64,000 nt of DNA, taken from NCBI RefSeq assembly GCF_019145195.1, contig NZ_JAHSTW010000010.1, positions 186,001-250,000 on the forward strand, in the 5' to 3' direction. Under the pieces are notes generated by a model. The model was given only the letters and a program-made list of their open reading frames with translations. It was not told the DNA's origin and did no database searches. Both the position numbers and the translations under genes were made by a program. This DNA is from Pseudomonas siliginis. Its GTDB lineage: Bacteria; Pseudomonadota; Gammaproteobacteria; Pseudomonadales; Pseudomonadaceae. Of the stretch, positions 53,040-61,501 are shown in pieces (position 1 is the stretch's first letter; every line of letters starts with the position of its first letter).

Positions 53040-53401
53040 TCAAGCGTGCGGATCAACCCGATCCAGCGCCCGATTCACCGCCAGCTCCGCCAGCATGATG
53101 ATCTGCTGAATCGCCAGCGCCGTATTGCGCTGCGGACGACCGAGCTGATCGGCGAAATCGCTGGCCAGGGTGTTGGCTGAAGCGAGGGATTCGCAGGCGT
53201 GGGCAGCAGGCTTTCAGTGTCGATGTCGGGCCGGATCAAAAACATCGTGCCGGGTGGATGGGGTTTGCCGGGGGGCGGGCAGAGATAGAAATCGAGGGCA
53301 CGCTTGATGGCTTCGCGGTTCTTCGCGAGATCGTCGGCGCGCAGCGCGGCTTCAAGGGGGGTTGCGGTTTCTTCGGGTGGGTCGGGGACTGGTTTGCTCA
53401 T
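53040..53401 (-). pseudogene. Frameshifted small Pseudomonas protein gene (DUF6124-like)
   Basis: From ATG 53401 the minus strand reads MSKPVPDPPEETATPLEAAL, then NREAIKRALDFYL and DIDTESLLPT, after which the frame gives an implausible Arg/Ser-rich tail. The next frame continues ACESLASANTLASDFADQLG, QQIIMLAELAVNRALDRVDPHA and stops at 53040. Together they match the layout of the ~120-residue DUF6124 proteins common in the P. fluorescens group. One base appears missing near 53200-53205 (CTGCTGCCCACGCC, where CTGCTGGCCCACGCC would keep the frame). Function of the family is unknown. A sequencing error is possible. Confidence 0.65.
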
Positions 53402-53433
53402 GCGCTTCACCTATGAGGTTGAGCCATCTCGAT

Positions 53434-53620
53434 GCCGTTTCTCACACGGCGAAGAGGTGGCAGCTTTGTGCGGGGTGAGAAAACCGGTCATAGGCACCCG
53501 GCCGGACATAAGCCCGCCCGCACAGAGCCGCCATAACGCACTTGCAGGCAGCAAACTTGCTCGCGGCAATTATGCGGATCTGGGCACTGAATGACTATGA
53601 ATGTCGGGTTCTCACACCCG
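53434..53620 (-). promoter_or_regulatory. Hairpin-rich leader of the frameshifted gene
   Basis: On the minus strand two hairpins carry the same loop sequence: GCCGT-GTGAGAA-ACGGC (53434-53450) and CGGGT-GTGAGA-ACCCG (53605-53620). Between them, 53475-53481 carries TTCTCAC, the exact complement of the loop. A degenerate tandem repeat with a CATA core (positions 53489, 53507, 53532) also lies between. No other gene is seen in this stretch. The layout suggests a structured 5' leader RNA; no known riboswitch class is recognised. Confidence 0.5.
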
Positions 53621-53758
53621 ATCGCTGAACAACCAGCGACGACCCAAGCCTAGAGAGCGCACGTCCGACGGACAACCTGAAAACCTTGTGGGAAGGTTCG
53701 GGTTATTTGGCATCGGAATTAAACAAACTCAAGCCCGCGGGAGCCTGGAGGTGCCTCA

Positions 53759-53851
53759 TCGCGAGCAGGCTCACTCCTACAATTGGATCGAGCACAACCT
53801 CAAGAAACAGGTCGGCTGTCAGGCCGCCTTCGCGAGCAGGCTCGCTCCCAC
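53759..53851. repeat. Two REP units in direct orientation
   Basis: REP units at 53759-53780 (degenerate: CTCACTCCTAC) and 53829-53851 have the same orientation, unlike the inverted pairs elsewhere, about 48 bases apart. Confidence 0.85.
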
Positions 53852-53984
53852 AGAAAGGCAAAGCAGCGCAGCTGCCCGCGGCGAAGCCGCCCCACTCCAC
53901 AATGAGCGCAAGCTCGAGTACCGCTTTTGATCTTGATCCACCGGCGACGTCGGAAGGCTGAGTGGAGGGATTGATCCGGGTGTG

Positions 53985-54170
53985 GGAGCGCAGCGACCGT
54001 CTGGCGCAGCCAGACACAGCGGAAGGAGGTGCAGCGAAGCAAACCGGAGCCGCTGCGCCCGGATCAGTCCCGGAGCGAAGGAACCCGAGCCTGCGAGGGC
54101 CGAACGCAGGAGCAAGCCTTTTCGGTTACCTTTTTGGCGTTTGAAAAAGGTGACCCGCCGTAAGGGCGGA
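53985..54170. other. Structured non-coding repeat-like element
   Basis: Four consecutive perfect hairpins lie within 175 bases: GTCTGG/CCAGAC (53999-54015), CCTGCG/CGCAGG (54090-54110), ACCTTTTT/AAAAAGGT (54128-54151) and CCGCC/GGCGG (54155-54169). Translations on both strands are Arg/Ser/Pro-rich and unlike proteins. The general wording of this element (for example GGAGCGCAGCGACCG) recurs, from memory, in many Pseudomonas genomes. The rest of the gap from 53402 to 54632 holds only the leader, two REP units and the dppA promoter region. Confidence 0.5.
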
Positions 54171-54545
54171 ACCGCAATCCGCAACACCCGCAGAAAAGGA
54201 TATACACCCAAAACCCAAGAGCCGGGTCGGCCCAAAGGCCGCCAAGGTGCCACCAATCGAAACACCCAGTTGCACCAAGTAAAACTCCCCAATCCCTGCC
54301 CCAATCCACCCCACCCTGAGCCACCCCAAAAACCCCTCAAGCCTGCCTATCCCCAAGGGTATAAATAAGTAACACCAAGCCCCACCCAAGCGCACCCGAC
54401 ACCTCAAGCGCACCATTTCAGTGCCCCGAATGCACCGCAAAAACCACCCGCAAACGGTCAAATGCGTCAAAAGTTATACGGATGCGACATTAAGGTACGT
54501 TCGTGCCACCGTTTAACGCCGCCGACCGCTCTGGATCTTGCATTG

Positions 54546-54559
54546 GGTATGGGGCCTGC
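54546..54559 (+). promoter_or_regulatory. Weak candidate sigma-54 promoter of the dpp locus
   Basis: GG (54546-54547) and GC (54558-54559) are exactly 10 bases apart, in GGGTATGGGGCCTGCAT, matching the invariant -24/-12 bases of sigma-54 promoters and a few flanking ones. It lies about 75 bases upstream of the first dppA start. The flanking match is only partial. Confidence 0.3.
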
Positions 54560-54632
54560 ATAAGTATCCGCAGGCACGACTCACGAGGTCGTACCTCACA
54601 ACTAAAAAATGACAACAAATCATGAGGCCAAC

Positions 54633-56258
54633 ATGCTTAAACACGCGGTCATTCCGTTTCTAGTCGGCGCAGGCTTGTTAGCCTCCGCACCTTTCGCCAC
54701 CGCTGCGACTAACCTGGTGTTCTGCTCCGAAGGGAGCCCGGCCGGTTTTGATCCAGGCCAGTACACCACCGGAACCGACTTCGACGCCTCAGCCGAAACC
54801 ATGTTCAACCGCCTGACCCAGTTCGAGCGCGGCGGCACCGCCGTGATTCCTGGCCTGGCGACCAAGTGGGACATTTCCGACGATGGCCTGACCTACACCT
54901 TCCACCTGCGTGAAGGCGTCAAGTTCCACACCACCCCGTATTTCAAGCCGACTCGTGAATTCAACGCCGACGACGTGCTGTTTACGTTCAACCGCATGAT
55001 CAACAAGGACGACCCGTTCCGTAAGGCGTACCCGACCGAATTCCCGTACTTCACCGACATGGGGATGGACACCAACATCACCAAGATCGATAAAGTCGAC
55101 GACCACACCGTCAAGTTCACCCTGAAAGAAGTCGACGCCGCGTTCATCCAGAACATGGCCATGAGCTTCGCTTCCGTGCAGTCCGCCGAATATGCGGCCC
55201 AACTGCTCAAGGATGGCAAAGCCGCCGACATCAACCAGAAGCCGATAGGCACCGGCCCGTTCGTGTTCAAGAGCTACCAGAAAGACTCGAACATCCGTTA
55301 CACCGGCAACAAGGATTACTGGAAGCCTGAAGACGTGAAGATCGACAACCTGATCTTCGCTATCACCACCGACCCGTCGGTACGTATCCAGAAGCTGAAA
55401 AAGAACGAGTGCCAGGTCACCCTGTTCCCGCGTCCGGCCGATCTGAAAGCGCTGAAAGAAGACAAGTCGCTGAAGATGCCGGATCAGGCTGGCTTCAACC
55501 TGGGCTACATCGCTTACAACGTGATGGACAAGGTCAAGGGCAGCAACGAGGCCAACCCGCTCGCTGACCTGCGCGTGCGTCAGGCGCTGGACATGGCCGT
55601 GAACAAGCCGCAGATCATCGATTCGGTTTACCAGGGCGCGGGCCAACTGGCGGTCAACGCCATGCCGCCGACCCAGTGGTCCTACGACACCACCATCAAG
55701 GATGCCAAGTACGACCCTGAGAAAGCCAAACAGCTGCTCAAGGAAGCCGGCGTCAAGGAAGGTACCGAGATCGTCCTGTGGGCGATGCCGGTGCAGCGTC
55801 CGTACAACCCGAACGCCAAACTGATGGCTGAAATGCTCCAGTCCGACTGGGCCAAGATCGGCTTGAAAGTGAAGATCACCAGCTACGAGTGGGGCGAGTA
55901 CATCAAGCGTTCCAAAGGTGGCGAGAACCAGGCCATGATCATTGGCTGGAGCGGTGACAATGGTGATCCGGACAACTGGCTCAACGTTCTGTTTGGCTGC
56001 GACTCGCTGAGCGGCAACAACTTCTCCAAGTGGTGCGACAAGAAGTTCGACGGCCTGGTGAAAGAAGCCAAACGCACCACTGACCAGGGCAAGCGCACCG
56101 AGCTGTACAAACAGGCGCAACACGTCCTCAAAGATGCAGTTCCAATGACACCTATCGCTCACTCGACGGTGTATCAACCCATGCGCGCCAACGTGCAGGA
56201 TTTCAAGATCAGCCCATTTGGCCTGAATTCCTTCTACGGCGTCAGCGTCAGCAAGTAA
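54633..56258 (+). CDS. dppA: Dipeptide ABC transporter substrate-binding protein 1
   Basis: A 541-residue SBP_bac_5 (cluster C) periplasmic binding protein with a Sec signal peptide (VIPFLVGAGLLASAPFATAA) and no lipobox. Family markers are LVFCSEGSPAGFDPGQY, TYTFHLREGVKFHTT and the ligand-pocket region WSGDNGDPDNWLNVLFGCD. The ATG at 54633 has GAGG five bases upstream, better than the ATG at 54609. It is the first of three paralogous binding proteins that share one permease. By comparison with P. aeruginosa PA4496-PA4506 it should bind di- or tripeptides. Confidence 0.93.
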   Translation: MLKHAVIPFLVGAGLLASAPFATAATNLVFCSEGSPAGFDPGQYTTGTDFDASAETMFNRLTQFERGGTAVIPGLATKWDISDDGLTYTFHLREGVKFHTTPYFKPTREFNADDVLFTFNRMINKDDPFRKAYPTEFPYFTDMGMDTNITKIDKVDDHTVKFTLKEVDAAFIQNMAMSFASVQSAEYAAQLLKDGKAADINQKPIGTGPFVFKSYQKDSNIRYTGNKDYWKPEDVKIDNLIFAITTDPSVRIQKLKKNECQVTLFPRPADLKALKEDKSLKMPDQAGFNLGYIAYNVMDKVKGSNEANPLADLRVRQALDMAVNKPQIIDSVYQGAGQLAVNAMPPTQWSYDTTIKDAKYDPEKAKQLLKEAGVKEGTEIVLWAMPVQRPYNPNAKLMAEMLQSDWAKIGLKVKITSYEWGEYIKRSKGGENQAMIIGWSGDNGDPDNWLNVLFGCDSLSGNNFSKWCDKKFDGLVKEAKRTTDQGKRTELYKQAQHVLKDAVPMTPIAHSTVYQPMRANVQDFKISPFGLNSFYGVSVSK

Positions 56259-56264
56259 GACATT

Positions 56265-56299
56265 GCAACGGCGGCGTTTCTGACGTCGCCGTTGCTTTA
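56265..56299 (+). terminator. Intrinsic terminator after dppA 1
   Basis: GCAACGGCGGCG (56265-56276) pairs with CGTCGCCGTTGC (56284-56295), followed by TTTAT, right after the stop codon. The second dppA therefore probably has its own promoter in the 300-base gap, which holds no gene. Confidence 0.8.
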
Positions 56300-56558
56300 T
56301 CTACCGGGAAAAAAGGAAAAGGCCTACACCCAAATCCGCCGCAGATGATTGCTTCGGTATAGGTGCGTCGACTTTTCCTACGAGCATTAAGGCAATTACG
56401 TATTTACTGCCAGAGGCACGGTGCCTACCGTCGCGTACTGACCAGTGTCTGCGTGGGCCACCGGTTTTGCCGTACGTATTGGATTGAGCTCAATGCGACC
56501 AGAAAGTCCCGGGATAGGGACGCTGACGCATTGCACAACACTAAAAAGAGGGAGCGTC

Positions 56559-58157
56559 ATGCGCCATACCTTGATTTTTTCCGCACTGTTGGGCGCCGGC
56601 CTGTTGGCCGCCACGTCTGCAAGCTACGCCGCCAGCGACAGCCTGGTGTTCTGCTCGGAAGGCAGCCCGGCGGGTTTCGATACCGCGCAGTACACGACGG
56701 CCACCGATAACGACGCCGCCGAGCCGCTGTACAACCGCCTCGTCGAGTTTGAAAAAGGCGCGACCAATGTCGTACCGGGCCTGGCGACCAAGTGGGACAT
56801 TTCCGAAGATGGCCTGAAATACACCTTTCACCTGCGTGAAGGCGTGAAATTTCACACAACCCCTTACTTCAAGCCGAGCCGGGATTTCAACGCCGACGAC
56901 GTGCTGTTCACGTTCAATCGCATGCTCGATGCGCAACAGCCGTTCCGCAAGGCCTATCCCACCGAGTTTCCGTACTTCAACGGGATGAGCCTGAACAAGA
57001 ACATCGCCAAGGTCGAGAAGACCGGGCCGCTGACCGTGGAGTTCACGCTCAACAGTGTTGACGCCGCGTTCATCCAGAACATCGCCATGAGCTTCGCCGC
57101 CATTCTGTCTGCCGAATACGCCGACAAGCTGCTGGCCGACGGCAAGCCGAGCGACATCAACCAGAAGCCGATCGGCACCGGGCCGTTCGTATTCAAGAGC
57201 TACCAGAAAGACTCGAATATCCGTTACACCGGTAACCCGCAGTACTGGGATCCGAGCCGGGTCAAGCTGAAGAACCTGATTTTCGCGATCAACACCGACG
57301 CTTCGGTACGTGTGCAGAAGCTCAAGGCCAACGAGTGCCAGATCACCCTGCACCCGCGCCCTGCCGATGTTGAAGCGCTGAAGGCCGACCCGAAATTGCA
57401 ACTGATTTCCAAGCCGGGCTTCAACCTCGGCTACATCGCCTACAACGTGCGCCACAAGCCGTTCGATCAACTGGAAGTGCGTCAGGCGCTGGACATGGCG
57501 GTGAATAAACAGGGAATTCTCAACGCTGTTTATCAAGGCGCCGGCCAACTGGCCGTCAACGCCATGCCACCGACACAGTGGTCCTACGACGACACCATCA
57601 AGGACGCCGCCTACAACCCGGAAAAAGCCAAGGAACTGCTCAAGGCCGCCGGCGTGAAAGAAGGCACCGAGATCACCCTGTGGGCGATGCCGGTGCAGCG
57701 TCCATACAACCCGAACGCCAAGCTGATGGCCGAAATGCTCCAGTCCGACTGGGCCAAGATCGGTCTGAAAGTGAAGATCGTCAGCTACGAATGGGGCGAG
57801 TACATCAAGCGCACCAAAAACGGCGAGCACGACGTCAGCCTGATCGGCTGGACCGGTGACAACGGGGACCCGGACAACTGGCTGGGCACGCTGTACAGCT
57901 GCGACGCCATCGGCGGCAACAACTACTCCATGTGGTGCGACCCGGCTTACGACAAGCTGATCAAACAGGCCAAGGTCGTCACCGACCGCGACCAGCGCAC
58001 CGTGCTTTATAAACAGGCCCAGCAATTGCTTAAACAGCAAGTGCCGATCACGCCTGTCGCCCACTCGACGGTCAACCAGCCGTTAAGCACCCGGGTCGAA
58101 GGGTTCAAAGTCAGCCCGTCCGGCCGCAACGTGTTCTCGGGTGTCAGTATCGATTAA
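56559..58157 (+). CDS. dppA: Dipeptide ABC transporter substrate-binding protein 2
   Basis: A 532-residue SBP_bac_5 protein, very similar to the preceding one (shared VFCSEGSPAGFD, FKSYQKDSNIRYTGN, NAMPPTQWSYDDTIKDA, WAMPVQRPYNPNAKLMAEML). The signal peptide is LIFSALLGAGLLAATSASYAA. The ATG at 56559 follows GGGAGCG. The pair clearly arose by tandem duplication; differences concentrate around KPGFNLGYIAYNVRHKPF and the pocket loop VSLIGWTGDNGDPDNWLGTL, so ligand range may differ. Confidence 0.93.
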   Translation: MRHTLIFSALLGAGLLAATSASYAASDSLVFCSEGSPAGFDTAQYTTATDNDAAEPLYNRLVEFEKGATNVVPGLATKWDISEDGLKYTFHLREGVKFHTTPYFKPSRDFNADDVLFTFNRMLDAQQPFRKAYPTEFPYFNGMSLNKNIAKVEKTGPLTVEFTLNSVDAAFIQNIAMSFAAILSAEYADKLLADGKPSDINQKPIGTGPFVFKSYQKDSNIRYTGNPQYWDPSRVKLKNLIFAINTDASVRVQKLKANECQITLHPRPADVEALKADPKLQLISKPGFNLGYIAYNVRHKPFDQLEVRQALDMAVNKQGILNAVYQGAGQLAVNAMPPTQWSYDDTIKDAAYNPEKAKELLKAAGVKEGTEITLWAMPVQRPYNPNAKLMAEMLQSDWAKIGLKVKIVSYEWGEYIKRTKNGEHDVSLIGWTGDNGDPDNWLGTLYSCDAIGGNNYSMWCDPAYDKLIKQAKVVTDRDQRTVLYKQAQQLLKQQVPITPVAHSTVNQPLSTRVEGFKVSPSGRNVFSGVSID

Positions 58158-58179
58158 ACCAACCGATTAGCCGCAATGC

Positions 58180-58204
58180 TGAGGGGAGCCGTCTACTCCC
58201 CTCA
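58180..58204 (+). terminator. Hairpin after dppA 2
   Basis: TGAGGGGA (58180-58187) and TCCCCTCA (58197-58204) form a perfect 8-bp stem 22 bases past the stop codon. No T-run follows. Confidence 0.55.
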
Positions 58205-58242
58205 CGCAAGCGCTTTGCCTAAATTCGCCAATCCGGCTTTTT

Positions 58243-58254
58243 GCAAACGTTTGC
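58243..58254. promoter_or_regulatory. Palindrome GCAAACGTTTGC upstream of the porin gene
   Basis: A perfect 12-bp palindrome with the central CG typical of LacI/GalR-family operators, 80 bases upstream of the porin start in the 176-base gap. No LacI-type gene is in the window, so the cognate regulator is unknown. Confidence 0.4.
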
Positions 58255-58333
58255 GATGTGTGAACGAGTTCTAAACCAATAACCGGCATACCAAAAAAAG
58301 CCGGGATAAAAAGAAAGTAAAGGAGCTTCACCC

Positions 58334-59755
58334 ATGAAACTGAGCAGCACCGCGATCCTGGCTCTGGCCATCAGCAGCATCACTGCTACCGCGTACGCCG
58401 AACCTGCAAGTCAGGAGTTCGTCCCTACCACATTGGCCGGCAGCAGCGCCCAAAGCGAGGCCAAAGGCTTTATCGATGGACAAAGCCTGGGCGGTACAAC
58501 CCGTAACTGGTACGCCAACGAACTGAAGCGTCGTGATGACCGTTTCAGCTACGTGAAAAACAGCGACAAGAATACTTCGCCATTGGTCAAGACGCCGACT
58601 GCGCGTCGCATCAACTGGGTGCAAGGCACCATCGTCAACTACACCTCGGGCTTCACCCAAGGCACCGTGGGCGTGAGCACCGAAGTCGCCGCTTACAACG
58701 CCATCGTGCTCGACCGTGATCGCAAGGACATCGCCGGCGGCTCCAACCGTACTCTGGCGGATTCCGACGGCGACGCCGTTGACCAGTGGAGCAAACTGGG
58801 TCTGGCCAACGTCAAGTTCCGCGTGTCGAACACTACCCTGACTGCCGGCCGCCAGAACTTCAGCACGCCGATTGTCGATGTCATCGGTAACCGTCCGCTG
58901 CCTTCGAGCTTTGAAGGTATTACCCTGCACAGCGAAGAGTTCAACAACCTGTCGTTCGACGCGGGTGGCTTCGACCGCGTTTCCCCTCGTACCGAGCAGA
59001 GCCTGTCGAAATTTCGCACCGAGTATTCAGCCACTGGCGTGGAGACCGACAAGGTTTACGTTGCCGGCGTCAACTACCAACCGTTCAAGAGCCTGAAAAC
59101 CAGCTTTTACGGTTCCAACGTGGAAGACTTCTGGAACCAGTACTACTTCGGCGCAACCCACGAACTGGGTGACAGCCAGGTGCTGAGCCTGACCACCGGT
59201 CTGAACTACTACAAGACCGTCGACGAAGGCAAAAAGCTGATGGGCAACATCGACAACGATACCTACTCGCTGTCGCTGGGTCTGACTCACCAGGCCCATA
59301 GCCTGACGTTCTCGTACCAGGAAGTTAACGGTAACGAGTACTTCGACTACCTGCACGAAACCAACGGCATCTACCTGGCCAACTCCCTGCTGTCGGACTT
59401 CAACGGCCCGAACGAGAAGTCGTTTCAGATCGCCTACGGCATCAACATGGCCGAGTACGGTGTGCCAGGCCTGAAGTTCAACATCTACCAGGCACGCGGT
59501 TGGGGCATCGACGGTACTCACTACCGCGGCACCGCCTACACCGATCCGGGCGCCAAGCGCGGCGACCTGAGCCTGATGGATGGCGAGTCTCACTATGAAT
59601 ACGGTGTCGGGGCTTCCTACGCTGTGCAAAGCGGCCCGCTCAAAGCCACTGCGATTCGCGCGACGTACACCACGCACCGCGCCAGCGAGCATCAGGCTGA
59701 CGGCAACATCAACGAGTTCCGTCTCGTGACCACCATCCCGTTCAACATTCTGTAA
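58334..59755 (+). CDS. opdP: OprD-family outer-membrane porin, OpdP-like
   Basis: A 473-residue substrate-specific 18-strand porin with signal peptide (LALAISSITATAYA, cleavage about residue 22). OprD-family features are FIDGQSLGGTTRNWYANE, the RRINWVQGTIVNYTSGFTQGTVG strand-turn, and VNYQPFKSLKTSFYGSNVEDFWNQYYFG; it ends VTTIPFNIL with a C-terminal hydrophobic residue. In P. aeruginosa the homologue at this site (OpdP) takes up small peptides such as glycine-glutamate. It sits between the second and third binding-protein genes. Confidence 0.9.
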   Translation: MKLSSTAILALAISSITATAYAEPASQEFVPTTLAGSSAQSEAKGFIDGQSLGGTTRNWYANELKRRDDRFSYVKNSDKNTSPLVKTPTARRINWVQGTIVNYTSGFTQGTVGVSTEVAAYNAIVLDRDRKDIAGGSNRTLADSDGDAVDQWSKLGLANVKFRVSNTTLTAGRQNFSTPIVDVIGNRPLPSSFEGITLHSEEFNNLSFDAGGFDRVSPRTEQSLSKFRTEYSATGVETDKVYVAGVNYQPFKSLKTSFYGSNVEDFWNQYYFGATHELGDSQVLSLTTGLNYYKTVDEGKKLMGNIDNDTYSLSLGLTHQAHSLTFSYQEVNGNEYFDYLHETNGIYLANSLLSDFNGPNEKSFQIAYGINMAEYGVPGLKFNIYQARGWGIDGTHYRGTAYTDPGAKRGDLSLMDGESHYEYGVGASYAVQSGPLKATAIRATYTTHRASEHQADGNINEFRLVTTIPFNIL

Positions 59756-59762
59756 AAACGCC

Positions 59763-59805
59763 AACCGACGGCTGACTCATGATGAGTCGGCCGTTCGGTT
59801 TTCTG
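59763..59805 (+). terminator. Intrinsic terminator after the porin gene
   Basis: AACCGACGGCTGACTCAT (59763-59780) pairs with ATGAGTCGGCCGTTCGGTT (59782-59800) in a long stem followed by TTTCTG, seven bases past the stop codon. Confidence 0.85.
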
Positions 59806-59832
59806 TCTTCAACCGATTGCAGAGGGTTATCG

Positions 59833-61428
59833 ATGAAAATGCTTCCCCTACGTGCGGCCATCGCGGCTGCGTTGCTGAGTGTCGCTGTCGGCGCCTCGGC
59901 CAAACCCTTGGTGGTCTGCACCGAAGCCAGCCCGGAAGGCTTCGATATGGTCCAGTACACAACTGCAGTCACGGCGGACGCTGTGGCCGAAACCATCTTC
60001 AACCGCCTGGCCGATTTCAAGCCCGGCACCACCGACGTGATCCCGGCACTCGCCGAGTCTTGGGACATCAGCGAAGACGGCCTGACCTACACGTTCCACC
60101 TGCGCAAAGGCGTCAAGTTTCACACCACCGAATATTTCAAGCCGACCCGCGACATGAACGCCGACGACGTGGTCTGGAGCTTCCAGCGTCAGCTGGACCC
60201 GAATCACCCGTGGCACAAACTGTCGAGCGTGGGCTTCCCGTACTTTGAAAGCATGGGCTTCAAGGAACTGCTCAAAAGCGTAGAAAAAGTCGACGACAAC
60301 ACGGTCAAGTTCACCCTGACCCGTCGCGAAGCGCCGTTCCTGGCCGACATCGCCATGGCCTTCTCGTCGATCTACCCGGCCGAATACGCCGACCAGTTGC
60401 TTAAGGCCAACAAGACTGGCGATCTGAACAACAAGCCGATCGGTACCGGCCCGTTCATCTTCCAGCGCTACGCCAAGGATGCGCAGGTGCGCTTCAAGGC
60501 CAACCCGGATTATTTCCGTGGCAAGCCACCGGCCGACGCGTTGATCCTGGCGATCGCCACCGACAACAACGTGCGCCTGCAAAAGCTCAAGGCCAACGAG
60601 TGCCAGGTCGCGCTGTATCCGAAACCGGATGACATCCCGAGCATCAAGAAAGACAGCAAGCTGAAAGTCGACGAGCTGGACGCGATGACCGTTTCGTACA
60701 TCGCCATGAACACCCAGCACAAGTACATGAGCGACGTACGCGTGCGCAAAGCCATCGACATCGCGTTCGACAAGGAAGCCTACGTCAACGCGCTGTTCGG
60801 CAAGGGCAACGCGTCGGTGGCGGTCAACCCGTACCCGCCGACCCTGCTCGGCTACAACCATGATCTGAAGAACCCGCCACGCGACCTCGACAAGGCACGC
60901 GCCCTGCTCAAGGAAGCCGGGGTTCCGGAAGGCACTACCTTCACCCTGTTCACCCGTAACGGCGGCGGTCCGACCAACCCCAACCCGATGCTCGGCGCGC
61001 AAATGATGCAGGCTGACCTGGCGAAAGTCGGGATCAAGATCGACATCCGCGTGATGGAATGGGGCGAGATGCTCAAGCGCGCCAAGGCCGGCGAGCACGA
61101 CATGGTCTCGGCCGGATGGGCGGGCGACAACGGCGACCCGGATAACTTCCTGACGCCTATGCTCAGTTGCGAGGCCGCCAAGAACGGCGAAAACTACGCA
61201 CGCTGGTGCAACGAGAAATTCCAGGCACTGCTGGATGAAGCGCGGGCTAAAGTAGATCCGGCCGAACGCGCCGCGCTCTACGAACAGGCCCAAGTGCTGT
61301 TTAATCAGGACCAGCCATGGATCAGCATGGCCCATACTCGGATGTTCACTGCAATGCGCAACAATGTAGAGGGCTACCACATCAGCCCTCTCACCACTAA
61401 TAACTTCGCCACCACCCAGGTGAAGTAG
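59833..61428 (+). CDS. dppA: Dipeptide ABC transporter substrate-binding protein 3
   Basis: A 531-residue SBP_bac_5 protein, more divergent than the first two (VVCTEASPEGFDMVQYTTAV, TYTFHLRKGVKFHTTEYF, ARNGGGPTNPNPMLGAQMM region). The signal peptide is LRAAIAAALLSVAVGASA. The ATG at 59833 has AGAGGG upstream. It is followed by dppBC and dppD and so is probably the core DppA of the operon, equivalent to PA4502. Ligand-pocket region SAGWAGDNGDPDNFLTPML is kept. Confidence 0.93.
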   Translation: MKMLPLRAAIAAALLSVAVGASAKPLVVCTEASPEGFDMVQYTTAVTADAVAETIFNRLADFKPGTTDVIPALAESWDISEDGLTYTFHLRKGVKFHTTEYFKPTRDMNADDVVWSFQRQLDPNHPWHKLSSVGFPYFESMGFKELLKSVEKVDDNTVKFTLTRREAPFLADIAMAFSSIYPAEYADQLLKANKTGDLNNKPIGTGPFIFQRYAKDAQVRFKANPDYFRGKPPADALILAIATDNNVRLQKLKANECQVALYPKPDDIPSIKKDSKLKVDELDAMTVSYIAMNTQHKYMSDVRVRKAIDIAFDKEAYVNALFGKGNASVAVNPYPPTLLGYNHDLKNPPRDLDKARALLKEAGVPEGTTFTLFTRNGGGPTNPNPMLGAQMMQADLAKVGIKIDIRVMEWGEMLKRAKAGEHDMVSAGWAGDNGDPDNFLTPMLSCEAAKNGENYARWCNEKFQALLDEARAKVDPAERAALYEQAQVLFNQDQPWISMAHTRMFTAMRNNVEGYHISPLTTNNFATTQVK

Positions 61429-61439
61429 ATAAGAAACGC

Positions 61440-61467
61440 CCGGCGTCCCTTACCTGAGGGACGCCGG
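61440..61467 (+). other. Hairpin between the binding protein and dppB
   Basis: CCGGCGTCCC (61440-61449) and GGGACGCCGG (61458-61467) form a perfect 10-bp stem, with no T-run. Such hairpins often protect the abundant binding-protein mRNA from 3' decay and lower expression of the downstream permease genes. Confidence 0.65.
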
Positions 61468-61501
61468 ACACGCCTAACCGGCTGATGAGGTACCACACAA
61501 G

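Noticed and set aside
53982..54368. A 128-codon Arg/Pro-rich plus-strand frame
   Set aside because: The translation is protein-unlike and the DNA is better explained by successive hairpins; treated as a structured element.
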